A stretch of DNA of 64,000 bases from Pollutimonas harenae (GTDB lineage Bacteria > Pseudomonadota > Gammaproteobacteria > Burkholderiales > Burkholderiaceae_B): the NCBI RefSeq assembly GCF_004153685.1, contig NZ_SDQD01000001.1, positions 1,054,001 to 1,118,000 on the forward strand, in the 5' to 3' direction. Under the pieces are notes generated by a model. It saw only the letters and a program-made list of their open reading frames with translations. It was not told the origin of the DNA and searched no databases. The position numbers and the translations under genes are program-made. Each line of letters opens with the position of its first letter. Positions within the stretch are counted from its first letter, which is position 1. Shown here in pieces: positions 8,363 through 17,039 of this stretch.

Positions 8363-9343
8363 TTAGTTAAGCGAGATATTCGCCTCTTTGGCCACCTTGG
8401 TCCATTTCTCTACATCAACTTCGATCACCTTCTTGAACTCTTCCGGTGTGTTGGCAATCACGCGGGATGCCAGGCTCTCGTATTTGGCGATGACTTCGGG
8501 ATCGGACAGGGCGGCGACGGATGCTGTATGCAGTTTCTTCAAGACATCGGCGGGCAGGCCGGCGGGTGCCAGCACGCCATTCCACATTTCTGCTTCGTAG
8601 TCTGGCAGGCCAAGCTCAGCAAAGGTGGGTACATTGGGTAGGTCCTTGACTCGATCTTTGCCGGCGATGCCCACAGCGACCAGATTGCCTGCCTTGATAT
8701 GTGGCAGTGAGGAAACCAGGGTGTCCCAGATCATGGGGACTTGTCCACCAATGACGTCATTCAGGGCGGGGCCGGTGCCACGGTAGGGCACGTGTGTCAC
8801 TTTAAGATTGTCCATGGATTTCAGGTATTCCATAGCCAAGTTGGTGGCACCGCCAGCACCGGATGATGCGTAGCTGTATTTGTCCGGGCTGTCTTGAATG
8901 AGTTTTTTCAGTGATGGATAGTCTTTCGCGGCGAAGTCTTTGTTCACGCTTAGCACGCCAGGCACGCGTATGATTTCGGTAATGGGTGTGAAGCCATTGA
9001 TGGCATCGTAAGGCAGCGATTTATACACGGCGGGGTTGGTGCCGTTGGTGCTGGAGGTGCCCAACAGCAAAGTGTAGCCATCGGGTTTGGCGCTGGCAAC
9101 GTAGCGGGCACCAATCGAGCCGCCGGCGCCGGCCTTGTTTTCGACAACGACGGACACGCCTAGTTCTTTAGCCAGCGCATTGGCATAAATTCGACCAACG
9201 GTGTCAGATGTGCCGCCAGGAGGAAAGGGCACCACCAGGGTCACGGGTTGGTCGGGGTAGGTGGCGGCCGATGCGGGTGCAAGGCCAAATCCTAATGCAG
9301 AAAGCATTAGCGTCGCACTTAGAAGTCGGGTGCTTGTTTTCAT
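8363..9343 (-). CDS. Bug/TctC-family periplasmic solute receptor
   Basis: Periplasmic binding protein of the tripartite tricarboxylate transporter type, probably binding a small carboxylate. Residues 1-27 form a Sec signal (MKTSTRLLSATLMLSAL...APASAA). The mature protein opens with YPDQPVTLVVPFPPGGTSDTVGR and has VVENKAGAGGSIGARYVA and the HVPYRGTGPALNDVIGGQV motif of the family. 326 residues is full length. A GGAG site precedes the ATG. No TctA or TctB permease gene is near, as is usual for the expanded Bug family in Alcaligenaceae. It follows the SDR and IclR genes on the same strand and is likely co-transcribed and IclR-controlled. Confidence 0.9.
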   Translation of the reverse strand: MKTSTRLLSATLMLSALGFGLAPASAATYPDQPVTLVVPFPPGGTSDTVGRIYANALAKELGVSVVVENKAGAGGSIGARYVASAKPDGYTLLLGTSSTNGTNPAVYKSLPYDAINGFTPITEIIRVPGVLSVNKDFAAKDYPSLKKLIQDSPDKYSYASSGAGGATNLAMEYLKSMDNLKVTHVPYRGTGPALNDVIGGQVPMIWDTLVSSLPHIKAGNLVAVGIAGKDRVKDLPNVPTFAELGLPDYEAEMWNGVLAPAGLPADVLKKLHTASVAALSDPEVIAKYESLASRVIANTPEEFKKVIEVDVEKWTKVAKEANISLN

Positions 9344-9392
9344 GTCATCTCCATATAGTTATAAAGAAGTTGTGTCGTGGTTCTGTCTGGCC

Positions 9393-10220
9393 TTAACAGC
9401 CTGCGCAGCTTTTGCCTCCATCCACGGGCAGACACACGCCCGTAATGTAGTTGGACTCATCCGACGCCAAAAAGAGTGATGCATAGGCGATGTCCCAGGC
9501 GTTGCCCATGCGCCCCATGGGGCTGGCGGCATTGCGCGCCTTGATCATGGCTTCTTGGCTTTCGAACTGATCCGAGATCTGTTTATAGATTAAGGGGGTG
9601 TCCATGACGCCCGGCAGCACGGCATTGACTCGTATGTTGTTTGGGGCGTATTGCACGGCCATGGCGCGGGTAAGGTGATTAAGCCCCGACTTGGCAGCGT
9701 AGTAGGACATGTAGGGGTAATGGTTGACTTGTATGGATGCCAGTGACGAGATATTGACAATGGCGCCACTGCCTTGTTCAAGCATGATGGGAATGACGTG
9801 TTTGCAGGTAAGGAATACGCTGGTCAAGTTGGTGTCCAGCACCAGCTGCCAATCGGCCTCGCTCATGTCGACGACAGAACCCATGCGCGTAATGCCGACG
9901 TTGTTATGCAATATGTCGATACCGCCGAAGGCGGCCTGGGTTTGCGCCACCACTTTAGCGATTTGCTCGCCAGAGGTTACGTCCGCCTGGTAGGCCTCGC
10001 AGGCATATCCTTCGCTTTCGATCAGCCGGCGGGTTTCATTGGCGGCGTCCATATCGATATCGACCACTGCCACGCGAGCCCCTTCGCGGGCATACAAAAC
10101 GGCAGCAGCCTTCCCGTTGCCCCAGCCGGGGCCTGATGATCCGGCGCCAAATACCAGGGCACTGCGGCCCTTCAGTCTGTCGTAGCTTTTGTGTTGCATT
10201 GTGCGCTCTCTGATGTTCAT
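9393..10220 (-). CDS. SDR-family NAD(P)-dependent oxidoreductase
   Basis: Classical short-chain dehydrogenase acting on an unknown alcohol or ketone. It has an unusual nucleotide-binding loop, VFGAGSSGPGWGNGKA, instead of TGxxxGIG; then DVTS, NNVGIT, catalytic Ser in VNISSLAS, and Tyr-x3-Lys in YYAAKSG. It ends SNYITGVCLPVDGGKSCAGC. The glycine-rich loop variant with extra residues is seen in some SDRs of Bug-linked catabolic clusters (recollection, not checked). An inner ATG at 10199 has a better ribosome site (AGAGAG, 6 bases away) than ATG 10220, so the protein may begin MQHKSYDRL. It lies between the IclR gene and the Bug gene on the same strand. Confidence 0.85.
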   Translation of the reverse strand: MNIRERTMQHKSYDRLKGRSALVFGAGSSGPGWGNGKAAAVLYAREGARVAVVDIDMDAANETRRLIESEGYACEAYQADVTSGEQIAKVVAQTQAAFGGIDILHNNVGITRMGSVVDMSEADWQLVLDTNLTSVFLTCKHVIPIMLEQGSGAIVNISSLASIQVNHYPYMSYYAAKSGLNHLTRAMAVQYAPNNIRVNAVLPGVMDTPLIYKQISDQFESQEAMIKARNAASPMGRMGNAWDIAYASLFLASDESNYITGVCLPVDGGKSCAGC

Positions 10221-10254
10221 CGTTGCTCTAGTAGAGTCAAAGCGGGCGTCGTGT

Positions 10255-11079
10255 TTAGCCCGCGCCTAGCGTGGAAAAATCCACCGAGGCCTGCAGGCGA
10301 GAGTGGATATCTTTGACTGCATTACTCAGCAAGTTGGCAACTTCTAGACGTCGGGTGCCTCCTAGCCTGGATGAGATTGCCGCCACACTGACCGCAGCAA
10401 CGGGGCGTCCGTCTGAGGCGCGGATGGGCACGCCGACTGCGCTCATACCGCTGACGAGCATGCCGTCATTCATGGCGTAGCCTTGGCTGCGGGCATCGGC
10501 CACCAGCGCATGTAGGGTGGCATCGCTGATCTGGTAGCGGGCGCGTGCATCGGCGTTGCGTCCCAGCAGTTGCGCCACCACTGCGTCATCCTGAAAGGCA
10601 AGCAAGGCCAGACTGCCGGCACCGACGCCTAGTGGGCGGCGCTCTCCTACGGACAGTGTGAGCGTCTTGACGGGAAAATCGCCTTCGTAGCGGGCAACGC
10701 ATACGGCGTCGGCACTGGAACGCAAGCTCAGGTAAACCGTGTCTCCGGTGACGTCGGCAATATGCTGAAGCGCCGAAGCGGAGAGGCGTGACAAGCTGTA
10801 CCGATCAACGGCTGCCAAGGCGAGAGTTAGTGGCCTAAACCCCAGTACATAGCTACCGTCGTCTTCGGCCTGGTCGACCCAGCCCAGCTCTACTAGGCCA
10901 GACAGCAGGCGGTGCACCGTTGTTTTGCCAAGCTGTGTTTGTGTGGCAATGTCGGCCAGCCGCAGGCCACCGGGCGCTCTGGCCAGCACATCTAATGTAA
11001 GGCTCATGCGGCGTAGGTTTTGGTGCTCGCCACCGCGTTCAGCCGCCCCTTTTTTGTTTGCGCTTGTCTGTGTGTGCAT
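10255..11079 (-). CDS. IclR-family transcriptional regulator
   Basis: DNA-binding regulator with an N-terminal winged helix (RMSLTLDVLARAPGGLRLADIATQTQLGKTTVHRLLSGL, roughly residues 25-62) and a C-terminal effector domain (YEGDFPVKTLTLSVGERRPLGVGAGSLALLAF, then GVPIRASDGRPVAAVSVAA). I chose the start at 11079 (MHTQTSANKK); the in-frame ATG 11127 overlaps the -35 region of the divergent promoter and adds non-conserved residues. It is followed on the same strand by the SDR and Bug genes and faces the duplicated SHGG protein and ThDP enzyme, so it probably controls both arms. IclR regulators usually answer to aromatic or small carboxylate effectors. Confidence 0.88.
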   Translation of the reverse strand: MHTQTSANKKGAAERGGEHQNLRRMSLTLDVLARAPGGLRLADIATQTQLGKTTVHRLLSGLVELGWVDQAEDDGSYVLGFRPLTLALAAVDRYSLSRLSASALQHIADVTGDTVYLSLRSSADAVCVARYEGDFPVKTLTLSVGERRPLGVGAGSLALLAFQDDAVVAQLLGRNADARARYQISDATLHALVADARSQGYAMNDGMLVSGMSAVGVPIRASDGRPVAAVSVAAISSRLGGTRRLEVANLLSNAVKDIHSRLQASVDFSTLGAG

Positions 11080-11114
11080 GTTGTGCGATCTGCCTTCTGT
11101 CACGTTTGCTCCGC

Positions 11115-11144
11115 TTGAAATTATCACATAGCGAGCCGTATAAT
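11115..11144 (+). promoter_or_regulatory. Sigma70-type promoter of the SHGG-protein/ThDP operon
   Basis: TTGAAA at 11115-11120 and a perfect TATAAT at 11139-11144 are separated by 18 bases. Transcription should start near 11151. The -10 box contains the ATG at 11143, so that ATG cannot be the translation start of a transcript from this promoter; the next in-frame ATG at 11179 fits. Confidence 0.65.
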
Positions 11145-11166
11145 GAAAGTAATCAGAATAAATATT

Positions 11167-11177
11167 CCGTTTAACGG
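11167..11177. promoter_or_regulatory. Candidate IclR operator (palindrome CCGTT-T-AACGG)
   Basis: A perfect 5-bp inverted repeat with a 1-base centre lies in the leader, about 16-26 bases past the predicted transcription start and just before ATG 11179. IclR-family proteins bind short palindromes in divergent control regions like this one. The link to this IclR is inference. Confidence 0.4.
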
Positions 11178-11178
11178 T

Positions 11179-11994
11179 ATGAAATTAGAGACGCTCATCC
11201 TCGACAGCATTACCAAGCTGCCTTCTTCAGCCAGGCATATCGTGGCGTATTGCGCATCGCATGGAGGCCGTTTTTCGGGGGCGTTGGCCCTGCAAACCGG
11301 AATTCGCGCGGTCATTTTGTGTGATGCTGGAGTGGGCCTGCGCCAAGCAGGTATTGCATCGCTGGCCATGCTTCAAGACCATGGGGTAGCCGCAGCCACT
11401 GTTGGGCACAACACTGCGTGTATTGGTAACGGACAAGATGGCTATGCTCGAGGGCGAATCTCTTATCTAAACGCTGCCGCCGCCGCTTTAGGTGTAGAGG
11501 CAGGTGAGCCATGCAGCCAGGCTATGGAAAAGCTGGCCGGGCAAGTGCCTGCAAACGACATGCATGGTGCGTCAGCGACGGCTGTAGCGGAGCAACGCAA
11601 TATCGTTCATTTGCCTGGGGCGGGGCAGGTCGTATTGGCAGACTCCAATTCATTGGTCACGCAAGATGATGTTGGGCAAATCGTGGTCTGCGGTTCGCAT
11701 GGCGGATTGCTGGGCAACGATCCACTTTCTGCTGTGCGTTTTGACGTACGCGCCATAGTCTTCAACGATGCGGACCGGGGCATGGATGACGCAGGTCTAT
11801 CCCGTTTGCCAGCGCTAGACCAGCGCGGTATTCCAGCTGCCTGCGTCAGCGCCTGGACGGCGAGCATAGGCGATGCCCAGTCTAGCTATCAAACCGGCAT
11901 TATCTCTGCCCTGAACAACACGGCGAAGAACTGCGGTGCACTGTTAGGGATGAGTACGCAGGAATTTGTGTTGCAGCTATCGGCCCAGGCATAG
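11179..11994 (+). CDS. Unrecognised internally duplicated protein (SHGG repeat)
   Basis: I do not recognise this 271-residue family. It is built of two homologous halves offset by about 146-148 residues. Shared landmarks are CASHGG (25-30) and CGSHGG (171-176); RAVILCDAGVGLRQAG (43-58) and RAIVFNDADRGMDDAG (191-206); TACIGNGQDGYARGRIS (79-95) and TASIGDAQSSYQTGIIS (227-243), each followed by LN and a Gly-rich end. No signal peptide or membrane helix is visible, so it is probably cytosolic. The repeated Ser-His-Gly-Gly and Asp could be active-site positions or a two-fold binding site. Start set at ATG 11179, because the earlier ATG 11143 lies in the -10 box and half 1 then begins where half 2 begins. 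It precedes a ThDP enzyme by 44 bases. Confidence 0.75.
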   Translation: MKLETLILDSITKLPSSARHIVAYCASHGGRFSGALALQTGIRAVILCDAGVGLRQAGIASLAMLQDHGVAAATVGHNTACIGNGQDGYARGRISYLNAAAAALGVEAGEPCSQAMEKLAGQVPANDMHGASATAVAEQRNIVHLPGAGQVVLADSNSLVTQDDVGQIVVCGSHGGLLGNDPLSAVRFDVRAIVFNDADRGMDDAGLSRLPALDQRGIPAACVSAWTASIGDAQSSYQTGIISALNNTAKNCGALLGMSTQEFVLQLSAQA

Positions 11995-12038
11995 CACATA
12001 GCGCCTTTGAATGAAATGTTTGAGAAAGGAAATCCGTA

Positions 12039-13778
12039 ATGACTACACACCAGAAACATTTGCTGAGTGGCGGCGCTGCCGTGGCAGAAATGCTCAGGCG
12101 TTACGAAGTGGGCCCGTTGTTTGGCATGGGCGGCTTCCAGTTACTGCCCTTCTATGAAGCTTGCCGCAAGCTGGGCTTGCGCCATACATTGATCAATGAC
12201 GAACGCTGCGGCGTCTTTGCAGCTGATGCCTATGCGCGAGTAAGTAACCGCGTTGGTGTGGTTGATGCCACCTTGGGGCCAGGGGCGACCAATCTGGTCA
12301 CGGGTCTGGCCGAGTCATTCAATGCCGGCATACCCATTGTGGCCATTGTGGCTGATGCACACCGTGACCACGCCTGGAAAAACATGACCCAAGAAGCGCG
12401 GCAACTGGAAGTGCTGCGGCCGGTATGCAAGGAAGTCATTCGCGTCGAAGCCATTCAGCGCATCCCCGAGCATGTGCGCCGCGCTTTTGCGGTCGCCACG
12501 TCCGGCCGTCCTGGTCCAGTTGTCATTGCCATTCCCGAAGACATATCGCATGGCGAACATGAGTTTGACGACGCCGATCTGTTCACGGATCCGGCGACGG
12601 CAGTTTTTCAGTCACGGCGTACCCGCCCAGATGGCCGCGATGTCGCGCAGGCTGCCGCCCTGATTGCTGGCGCTGAACGTCCCTTGTTGTTGGTAGGAGG
12701 CGGCATCCATATTTCACAAGCGTCCGATGCATTGCTTGCGCTGGCGCGCCAGGAAGGCGTACCCGTGGCTCATAGCATGAGCGGCAAGGGAGCGATTGCT
12801 TGTACTGACCCCTTGTCAGCGGGCGTGTTTGGTCGCTATGACCGTATTGCCAATGACCTGATCGCTGCGTCAGACTGTTTGATTGTCGTAGGATGTAAAT
12901 TGGGCGAAGTAGCCACCAAGCGCTTTACCGTCATTCCCCCAGCCACACCTCTTATTCATATTGATGTACAAGCCGAAGAAATTGGACGCACCACCAAAGC
13001 AGACATTGCTTTGGTGGGCGACGCCCGGCTAGCATTGGAAGACATTGCTGCGGCGCTTGGCGATGGCCGTCAGCGCCTGGCGGCACGCGCCGACTACCTG
13101 GCGGAAATTCCGGTAAAAATGGCCAAATGGAATGAAACCGCCAAAGACCGGACCACCTCGAAGGAAACGCCAGTAAATATCGGCCGCATCATGGGTGAGC
13201 TCAATCGCTCGCTGCCCGACGACGCGGTACTGGTTGCTGACGGCGGGTTCGCGGCGCATTGGGGCGCATTGCTGTTCGACACCAAAAAAGCAGGCCGACA
13301 TTTTGTGGCAGACCGAGGTTTTGCCTCGATTGGCTATGGCCTGCCAGGCGGCATGGGCGCCAAGATCGGCGTGGGTTCCGACCGTGTGGTGGTGGCCCTG
13401 ACGGGCGATGGCGGTTTCAACATGACCATGGGCGAACTGGAGACCGCCAAACGCCTGGGTGTTAGCTTTGTGCTGTGCATCTTCAATAATGCGGCGTCGG
13501 GCTATGTTAAGGCCTTGCAGCATTCAGTGTACGGCGCGGGCAACTATCAGTCGTCCGACCTGCACGAAATGAACTATGCCAACATCGCCAATAACATGGG
13601 CTGCCTGGGCATACGTGTAGAAGACCCTGAAGACTTGGCAGCGGCCTTTGAGAAAGGTTTTGCCAACAAGGTCAGCCCTACTGTGCTTGATATTGTTGTC
13701 ACCCGGGATCCGGCGCGTATGCTGCCTGCAGTAGACAACCGTATTCTCAAGGTCAATAAGGGGGATAGGCCAGTTTGA
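12039..13778 (+). CDS. ThDP-dependent enzyme of the acetolactate synthase superfamily
   Basis: Thiamine-diphosphate decarboxylase or synthase-type enzyme. 579 residues with three domains: PYR domain (INDERCGVFAADAYARV with catalytic Glu55, then LGPGATNLVTGLAESF), a central TPP-M domain (about 200-335, PLLLVGGGIHISQASDALLAL), and the PP domain with the cofactor motif TGDGGFNMTMGELETA ... CIFNN (about 454-482). An AAAGGAAA ribosome site precedes ATG 12039. The reaction cannot be set from sequence: acetolactate synthase itself is unlikely because no small subunit or ilvC is nearby. The partner gene is the SHGG protein; both lie under the divergent IclR promoter. Confidence 0.87.
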   Translation: MTTHQKHLLSGGAAVAEMLRRYEVGPLFGMGGFQLLPFYEACRKLGLRHTLINDERCGVFAADAYARVSNRVGVVDATLGPGATNLVTGLAESFNAGIPIVAIVADAHRDHAWKNMTQEARQLEVLRPVCKEVIRVEAIQRIPEHVRRAFAVATSGRPGPVVIAIPEDISHGEHEFDDADLFTDPATAVFQSRRTRPDGRDVAQAAALIAGAERPLLLVGGGIHISQASDALLALARQEGVPVAHSMSGKGAIACTDPLSAGVFGRYDRIANDLIAASDCLIVVGCKLGEVATKRFTVIPPATPLIHIDVQAEEIGRTTKADIALVGDARLALEDIAAALGDGRQRLAARADYLAEIPVKMAKWNETAKDRTTSKETPVNIGRIMGELNRSLPDDAVLVADGGFAAHWGALLFDTKKAGRHFVADRGFASIGYGLPGGMGAKIGVGSDRVVVALTGDGGFNMTMGELETAKRLGVSFVLCIFNNAASGYVKALQHSVYGAGNYQSSDLHEMNYANIANNMGCLGIRVEDPEDLAAAFEKGFANKVSPTVLDIVVTRDPARMLPAVDNRILKVNKGDRPV

Positions 13779-13992
13779 GGTGGCGGCTACTTTCCATTCA
13801 AAGATCGCTGTAATCGATGCTTCATTTCCTTGGCTGTTTCTATTACTTGTTCAACGAACTGAGTCACTATTAGTGATCGCGGCTTATTGGAAATCAAGAT
13901 GGTTAAAGGAAAATGCGGAAGCGTTTTTGGGACTGTAGGTCGCTACCATACTCATACTGTTCTGAGTGATTAGCAAGGGTTTGGGAGTGCTG

Positions 13993-14889
13993 TCACTCTG
14001 ACAGCGCCTCCCACACCCGCAACGTAGCCGCCGACCCCAACACCTGCGGATGCGCATACAAAGCAATAGGCAGTGATATTGATCTGAGCTCACCTTTCAG
14101 TAATACCAACTGGCCGGTATCGATTTCACGGCGCACCATGCTTTCTGGCAGCCAGGCCGCGCCCAGGCCGGCTATGGCCATTTCTTTGATGCCCGCCAGA
14201 AAGTGGGATTCATTCACGATTTGAATGCGGTGCTCGTGGTACAGGCAGTTCAACCCGCGCCTGTACAGGCTGCGGCCCACAAAGCTATCTGCGGGAAAAG
14301 CCAATAGCCTGAATGGGTCTTTGCCGCCAAGCTTGTGCAGTGGCTTACCGCCAGGGCCGGCGACGCTGATGGGTACGAATTTCTCCTCACCCAAATACAG
14401 TCTTTCTGCGCCGGGTAGTTCTATGCTTGTCGATCCGTCCTGATCTTCCATGCACATTAGTAGGTCGGCTTCGCCGCGCAAAAACGCCGACAGGCATTGC
14501 TCGTAGTCTTCCGATAGCACGCGCAGGTCTACGTTAAGGCTGGGCACGCGGCTTAGTTTTTCAAAGAGGTGGGGCAGGCGGGTAATCGTCAAGGAGTGCT
14601 GCGTGGCAAGCACGAGTCGCGTGGCGCCGCGGTTTTCCGACTGCATGCGTATGCGTATCTGCTCTGCGTCGGACGTCAGGGCTTGCAGTTGCGGCAGGAA
14701 GCGGCGGGCCACTGGTGTCAGGCGTATGGGGTTGGCGGATCTATCGATCAGGCCTACGTCCAGCCATTGTTCAAAGGCCTGGATGCGTCTGGATAGGGCA
14801 GACTGGCTGCTGTGCCTAAGGGTTGCAGCTTTGGATAAAGAGCCTGTCTCGGCGACGGCGAGCAGGTCTTGTAGCCAGACTAGCTTCAT
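13993..14889 (-). CDS. LysR-family transcriptional regulator
   Basis: 298 residues: N-terminal winged helix (LQDLLAVAETGSLSKAATLRHSSQSALSRRIQAFEQWL, about 5-42) and a C-terminal periplasmic-binding-type effector domain. It is divergent from the PLP lyase operon, with about 120 bases between the start codons, and almost certainly regulates it. The effector is unknown; a sulfur amino acid or derivative is a guess from the target genes. The 214 bases downstream (13779-13992), between it and the convergent ThDP gene, show no gene or clear terminator. Confidence 0.88.
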   Translation of the reverse strand: MKLVWLQDLLAVAETGSLSKAATLRHSSQSALSRRIQAFEQWLDVGLIDRSANPIRLTPVARRFLPQLQALTSDAEQIRIRMQSENRGATRLVLATQHSLTITRLPHLFEKLSRVPSLNVDLRVLSEDYEQCLSAFLRGEADLLMCMEDQDGSTSIELPGAERLYLGEEKFVPISVAGPGGKPLHKLGGKDPFRLLAFPADSFVGRSLYRRGLNCLYHEHRIQIVNESHFLAGIKEMAIAGLGAAWLPESMVRREIDTGQLVLLKGELRSISLPIALYAHPQVLGSAATLRVWEALSE

Positions 14890-14928
14890 GGGAGTTTTAC
14901 TCTAGCGAAGGTTATGCGTTTTTTGCAT

Positions 14929-14956
14929 GCGGCCAGGAAAATATAGCGCTGGCCGC
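14929..14956. promoter_or_regulatory. Candidate LysR operator, 8-bp inverted repeat
   Basis: GCGGCCAG (14929-14936) and CTGGCCGC (14949-14956) are perfect inverted copies 12 bases apart in the divergent LysR/PLP-lyase region. The span fits a LysR-type recognition site. No experimental support. Confidence 0.45.
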
Positions 14957-15010
14957 TCTGTATGACGGGGCGTAGGATGGATGTCATTCATTAACCAGGA
15001 GCCCGCTGCC

Positions 15011-16012
15011 GTGTTGCACTTAGCCAAGTACCCCCGTGTTCGTTTAGGCCATTTTCCTACTCCTTTGGAGTTTATGCCGAATCTGACTCGTCTTCTAGGC
15101 GGGCCCAATATCTATATCAAGCGCGATGATTGCACGGGCTTGGCGACGGGCGGGAATAAAACACGAAAGCTGGAGTTCTTGGTGGCGCAGGCCATGGAGC
15201 AAGGTGCCGATACCTTGATCACGCAAGGTGCGGTGCAATCCAACCATGTGCGGCAGACCATTGCCGCCGGTGCGCGCTTTGGTTTGCAGACAAAAGCCTT
15301 GCTTGAAGAACGGGTAACCGATGCCTCCGACGACTACGACCATTCAGGCAATGTGATGCTTGATAGCCTCATGGGAGGCGAAATTGTCGCGCGGGTGCCG
15401 GCTGGCACCGACATGAACGAGGCCATGGGCAATCTGGCCAAAGAGCTGACGGCGCAAGGCCGCAAGCCTTATGTCATTCCCGGTGGCGGGTCCAATCCTG
15501 TGGGTGCCCTGGGTTATGTGGCCTGCGCTCAAGAACTGCTTACTCAGTCTTTCGAGATGGGTCTGCGTATTGATCACGTTGTGCACGCAACAGGTAGCAC
15601 GGGCACCCAGGCGGGTTTGCTGGTGGGCTTGGGTGCAAGCAATAGCGGTATTCCTGTCTATGGCGTGAGTGTTCGAGCCGCCAAGCAGGCCCAGCAAGAC
15701 AATGTCTGGAAGCTGGTACAGGCCACGCTTGATTTCATGGGGCTACCCGAAGGCAGTGTTACTCGGGAGCAGGTGGTGGCCAATTCTGACTACGTCGGCG
15801 ACGGCTACGGCATTCCTACCGAGTCCATGATCGAAGCGGTGCGTATGTTGGCTCAGCAAGAGGCCATTTTGCTGGATCCGGTCTATTCCGGAAAAGGCAT
15901 GGCCGGCCTGATCGACCTGATCCGCAAGGGGCATTTCAAGGCCGGAGAGAACGTGGTGTTCGTTCACACGGGGGGCGCGGTCGGTCTGTATGGATACCGC
16001 TCGATTTTCTGA
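15011..16012 (+). CDS. PLP-dependent D-cysteine desulfhydrase / L-cysteate sulfo-lyase family protein
   Basis: Fold-type II PLP enzyme of the ACC deaminase/D-cysteine desulfhydrase group; it would eliminate H2S or sulfite from a cysteine-like substrate to give pyruvate and ammonia. The Schiff-base lysine is K50 in [29 protein letters not shown] and the phosphate-binding [14 protein letters not shown] follow, and [11 protein letters not shown] ends the protein. I chose GTG 15011 because AGGAG (14997-15001) is 9 bases away and the protein then begins MLHLAKYPR, as in the family; ATG 14981 would put the ribosome site inside the gene. TTG 15014 is also possible. First gene of a four-gene operon. 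Desulfhydrase and cysteate lyase cannot be separated by eye. Confidence 0.85.
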   Translation: MLHLAKYPRVRLGHFPTPLEFMPNLTRLLGGPNIYIKRDDCTGLATGGNKTRKLEFLVAQAMEQGADTLITQGAVQSNHVRQTIAAGARFGLQTKALLEERVTDASDDYDHSGNVMLDSLMGGEIVARVPAGTDMNEAMGNLAKELTAQGRKPYVIPGGGSNPVGALGYVACAQELLTQSFEMGLRIDHVVHATGSTGTQAGLLVGLGASNSGIPVYGVSVRAAKQAQQDNVWKLVQATLDFMGLPEGSVTREQVVANSDYVGDGYGIPTESMIEAVRMLAQQEAILLDPVYSGKGMAGLIDLIRKGHFKAGENVVFVHTGGAVGLYGYRSIF

Positions 16013-16035
16013 ACATTAACATCAAGGAGGTGACA

Positions 16036-17034
16036 ATGACGATAAGAACAAATTTGGTGCAAACGGTGGCTTTTAGCCTGGTGGCCATGACGGTAGGCGC
16101 TTCGTCGGCTTATGCGGCCGACGACGGATCGGACTTTCCGAAACAGCAGCCCATCAAGCTGATTGTGGGCTATCCGGCGGGTGGCAGCACCGACCTTAAC
16201 GGGCGCTTGCTGGGCAAGGCATTGGCCGAGCGCTTGGGCCAGACCGTGGTGGTTGAAAACCTGGGCGGTGCGGGCGGTGCCATTGCCGCGCAAAAGGTCG
16301 TGAACGAACCCGCCAATGGCTATTCTTTGCTGGTGGGTGCGGTCAATGAGGTTGTGATTGCACAGCTGGTGAATCCCAGCGTCAAGTATGACGGCTTGAA
16401 GGATTTCACGGCTATTGGCTTGATTGGCTCCCAGCCATTGTTGCTGGCTGCATCAAAAGACTCGAAGATTGGCGGCATGGATGACTACATCAACATGACC
16501 AAGCAGGGTGATTCGGCATCATACAATTTTGGCTCTTCCGGGGTGGGCACTGCTCTGCACTTAACCGGCGAAATGATCAATACCGCCACCAAAGCCGAGG
16601 TGCAGCACATCCCTTACCGGGGCGTCTCGCCTTTGGTAACCGATATGCTGAGCGGGCAGCTTGATTTTGGGGTGTTTGGTCTATCGTCCGGGCTTCCGCA
16701 TGTTCAGTCAGGTGCCATTAGCGCTATTGGCATTACGTCGGATGAGCGTTCATCTATCGCCCCGGACATCCCTGCGCTATCCGAGAATCCAATATTCAAA
16801 GACCTGAACGTAAGTTTGTGGTTCGGCCTGTTTGGCCCGGCCAATATGCCCGAGGCGGTTGTAGCCAAGCTTAAAACTGCCCTGAACGATGTTGTACAGG
16901 ATCAGGCCTTTCAAGAAGAGTACAAGCGTACCGGCGGCACGGTTATTTCCAATCCCGTTAATATGAAGGAGTTCCTTCAGCAAGAACAGGCAACCTACAA
17001 GCAAGCTGTTCAGCAAGCCAATATTGGAAGATAG
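16036..17034 (+). CDS. Bug/TctC-family periplasmic solute receptor
   Basis: Second Bug receptor of the window. Signal peptide of about 28 residues (MTIRTNLVQ...GASSAYA), then QPIKLIVGYPAGGSTDLNGR, VVENLGGAGGAIAAQKV and the IPYRGVSPLVTDMLSGQLDFGVFG stretch. The start is fixed by AAGGAGG at 16024-16030, 5 bases before ATG 16036; the in-frame GTG at 16030 lies inside that ribosome site. It sits between a PLP lyase and a deacylase, so the ligand is probably an amino-acid conjugate rather than a tricarboxylate (inference). No TctA/TctB genes nearby. Confidence 0.9.
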   Translation: MTIRTNLVQTVAFSLVAMTVGASSAYAADDGSDFPKQQPIKLIVGYPAGGSTDLNGRLLGKALAERLGQTVVVENLGGAGGAIAAQKVVNEPANGYSLLVGAVNEVVIAQLVNPSVKYDGLKDFTAIGLIGSQPLLLAASKDSKIGGMDDYINMTKQGDSASYNFGSSGVGTALHLTGEMINTATKAEVQHIPYRGVSPLVTDMLSGQLDFGVFGLSSGLPHVQSGAISAIGITSDERSSIAPDIPALSENPIFKDLNVSLWFGLFGPANMPEAVVAKLKTALNDVVQDQAFQEEYKRTGGTVISNPVNMKEFLQQEQATYKQAVQQANIGR

Positions 17035-17039
17035 ACTTC

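Noticed and set aside
8363-17034. Full tripartite tricarboxylate transporters around the two Bug receptors
   Set aside because: No TctA or TctB gene is present near either receptor; both are orphan receptors as far as the window shows.
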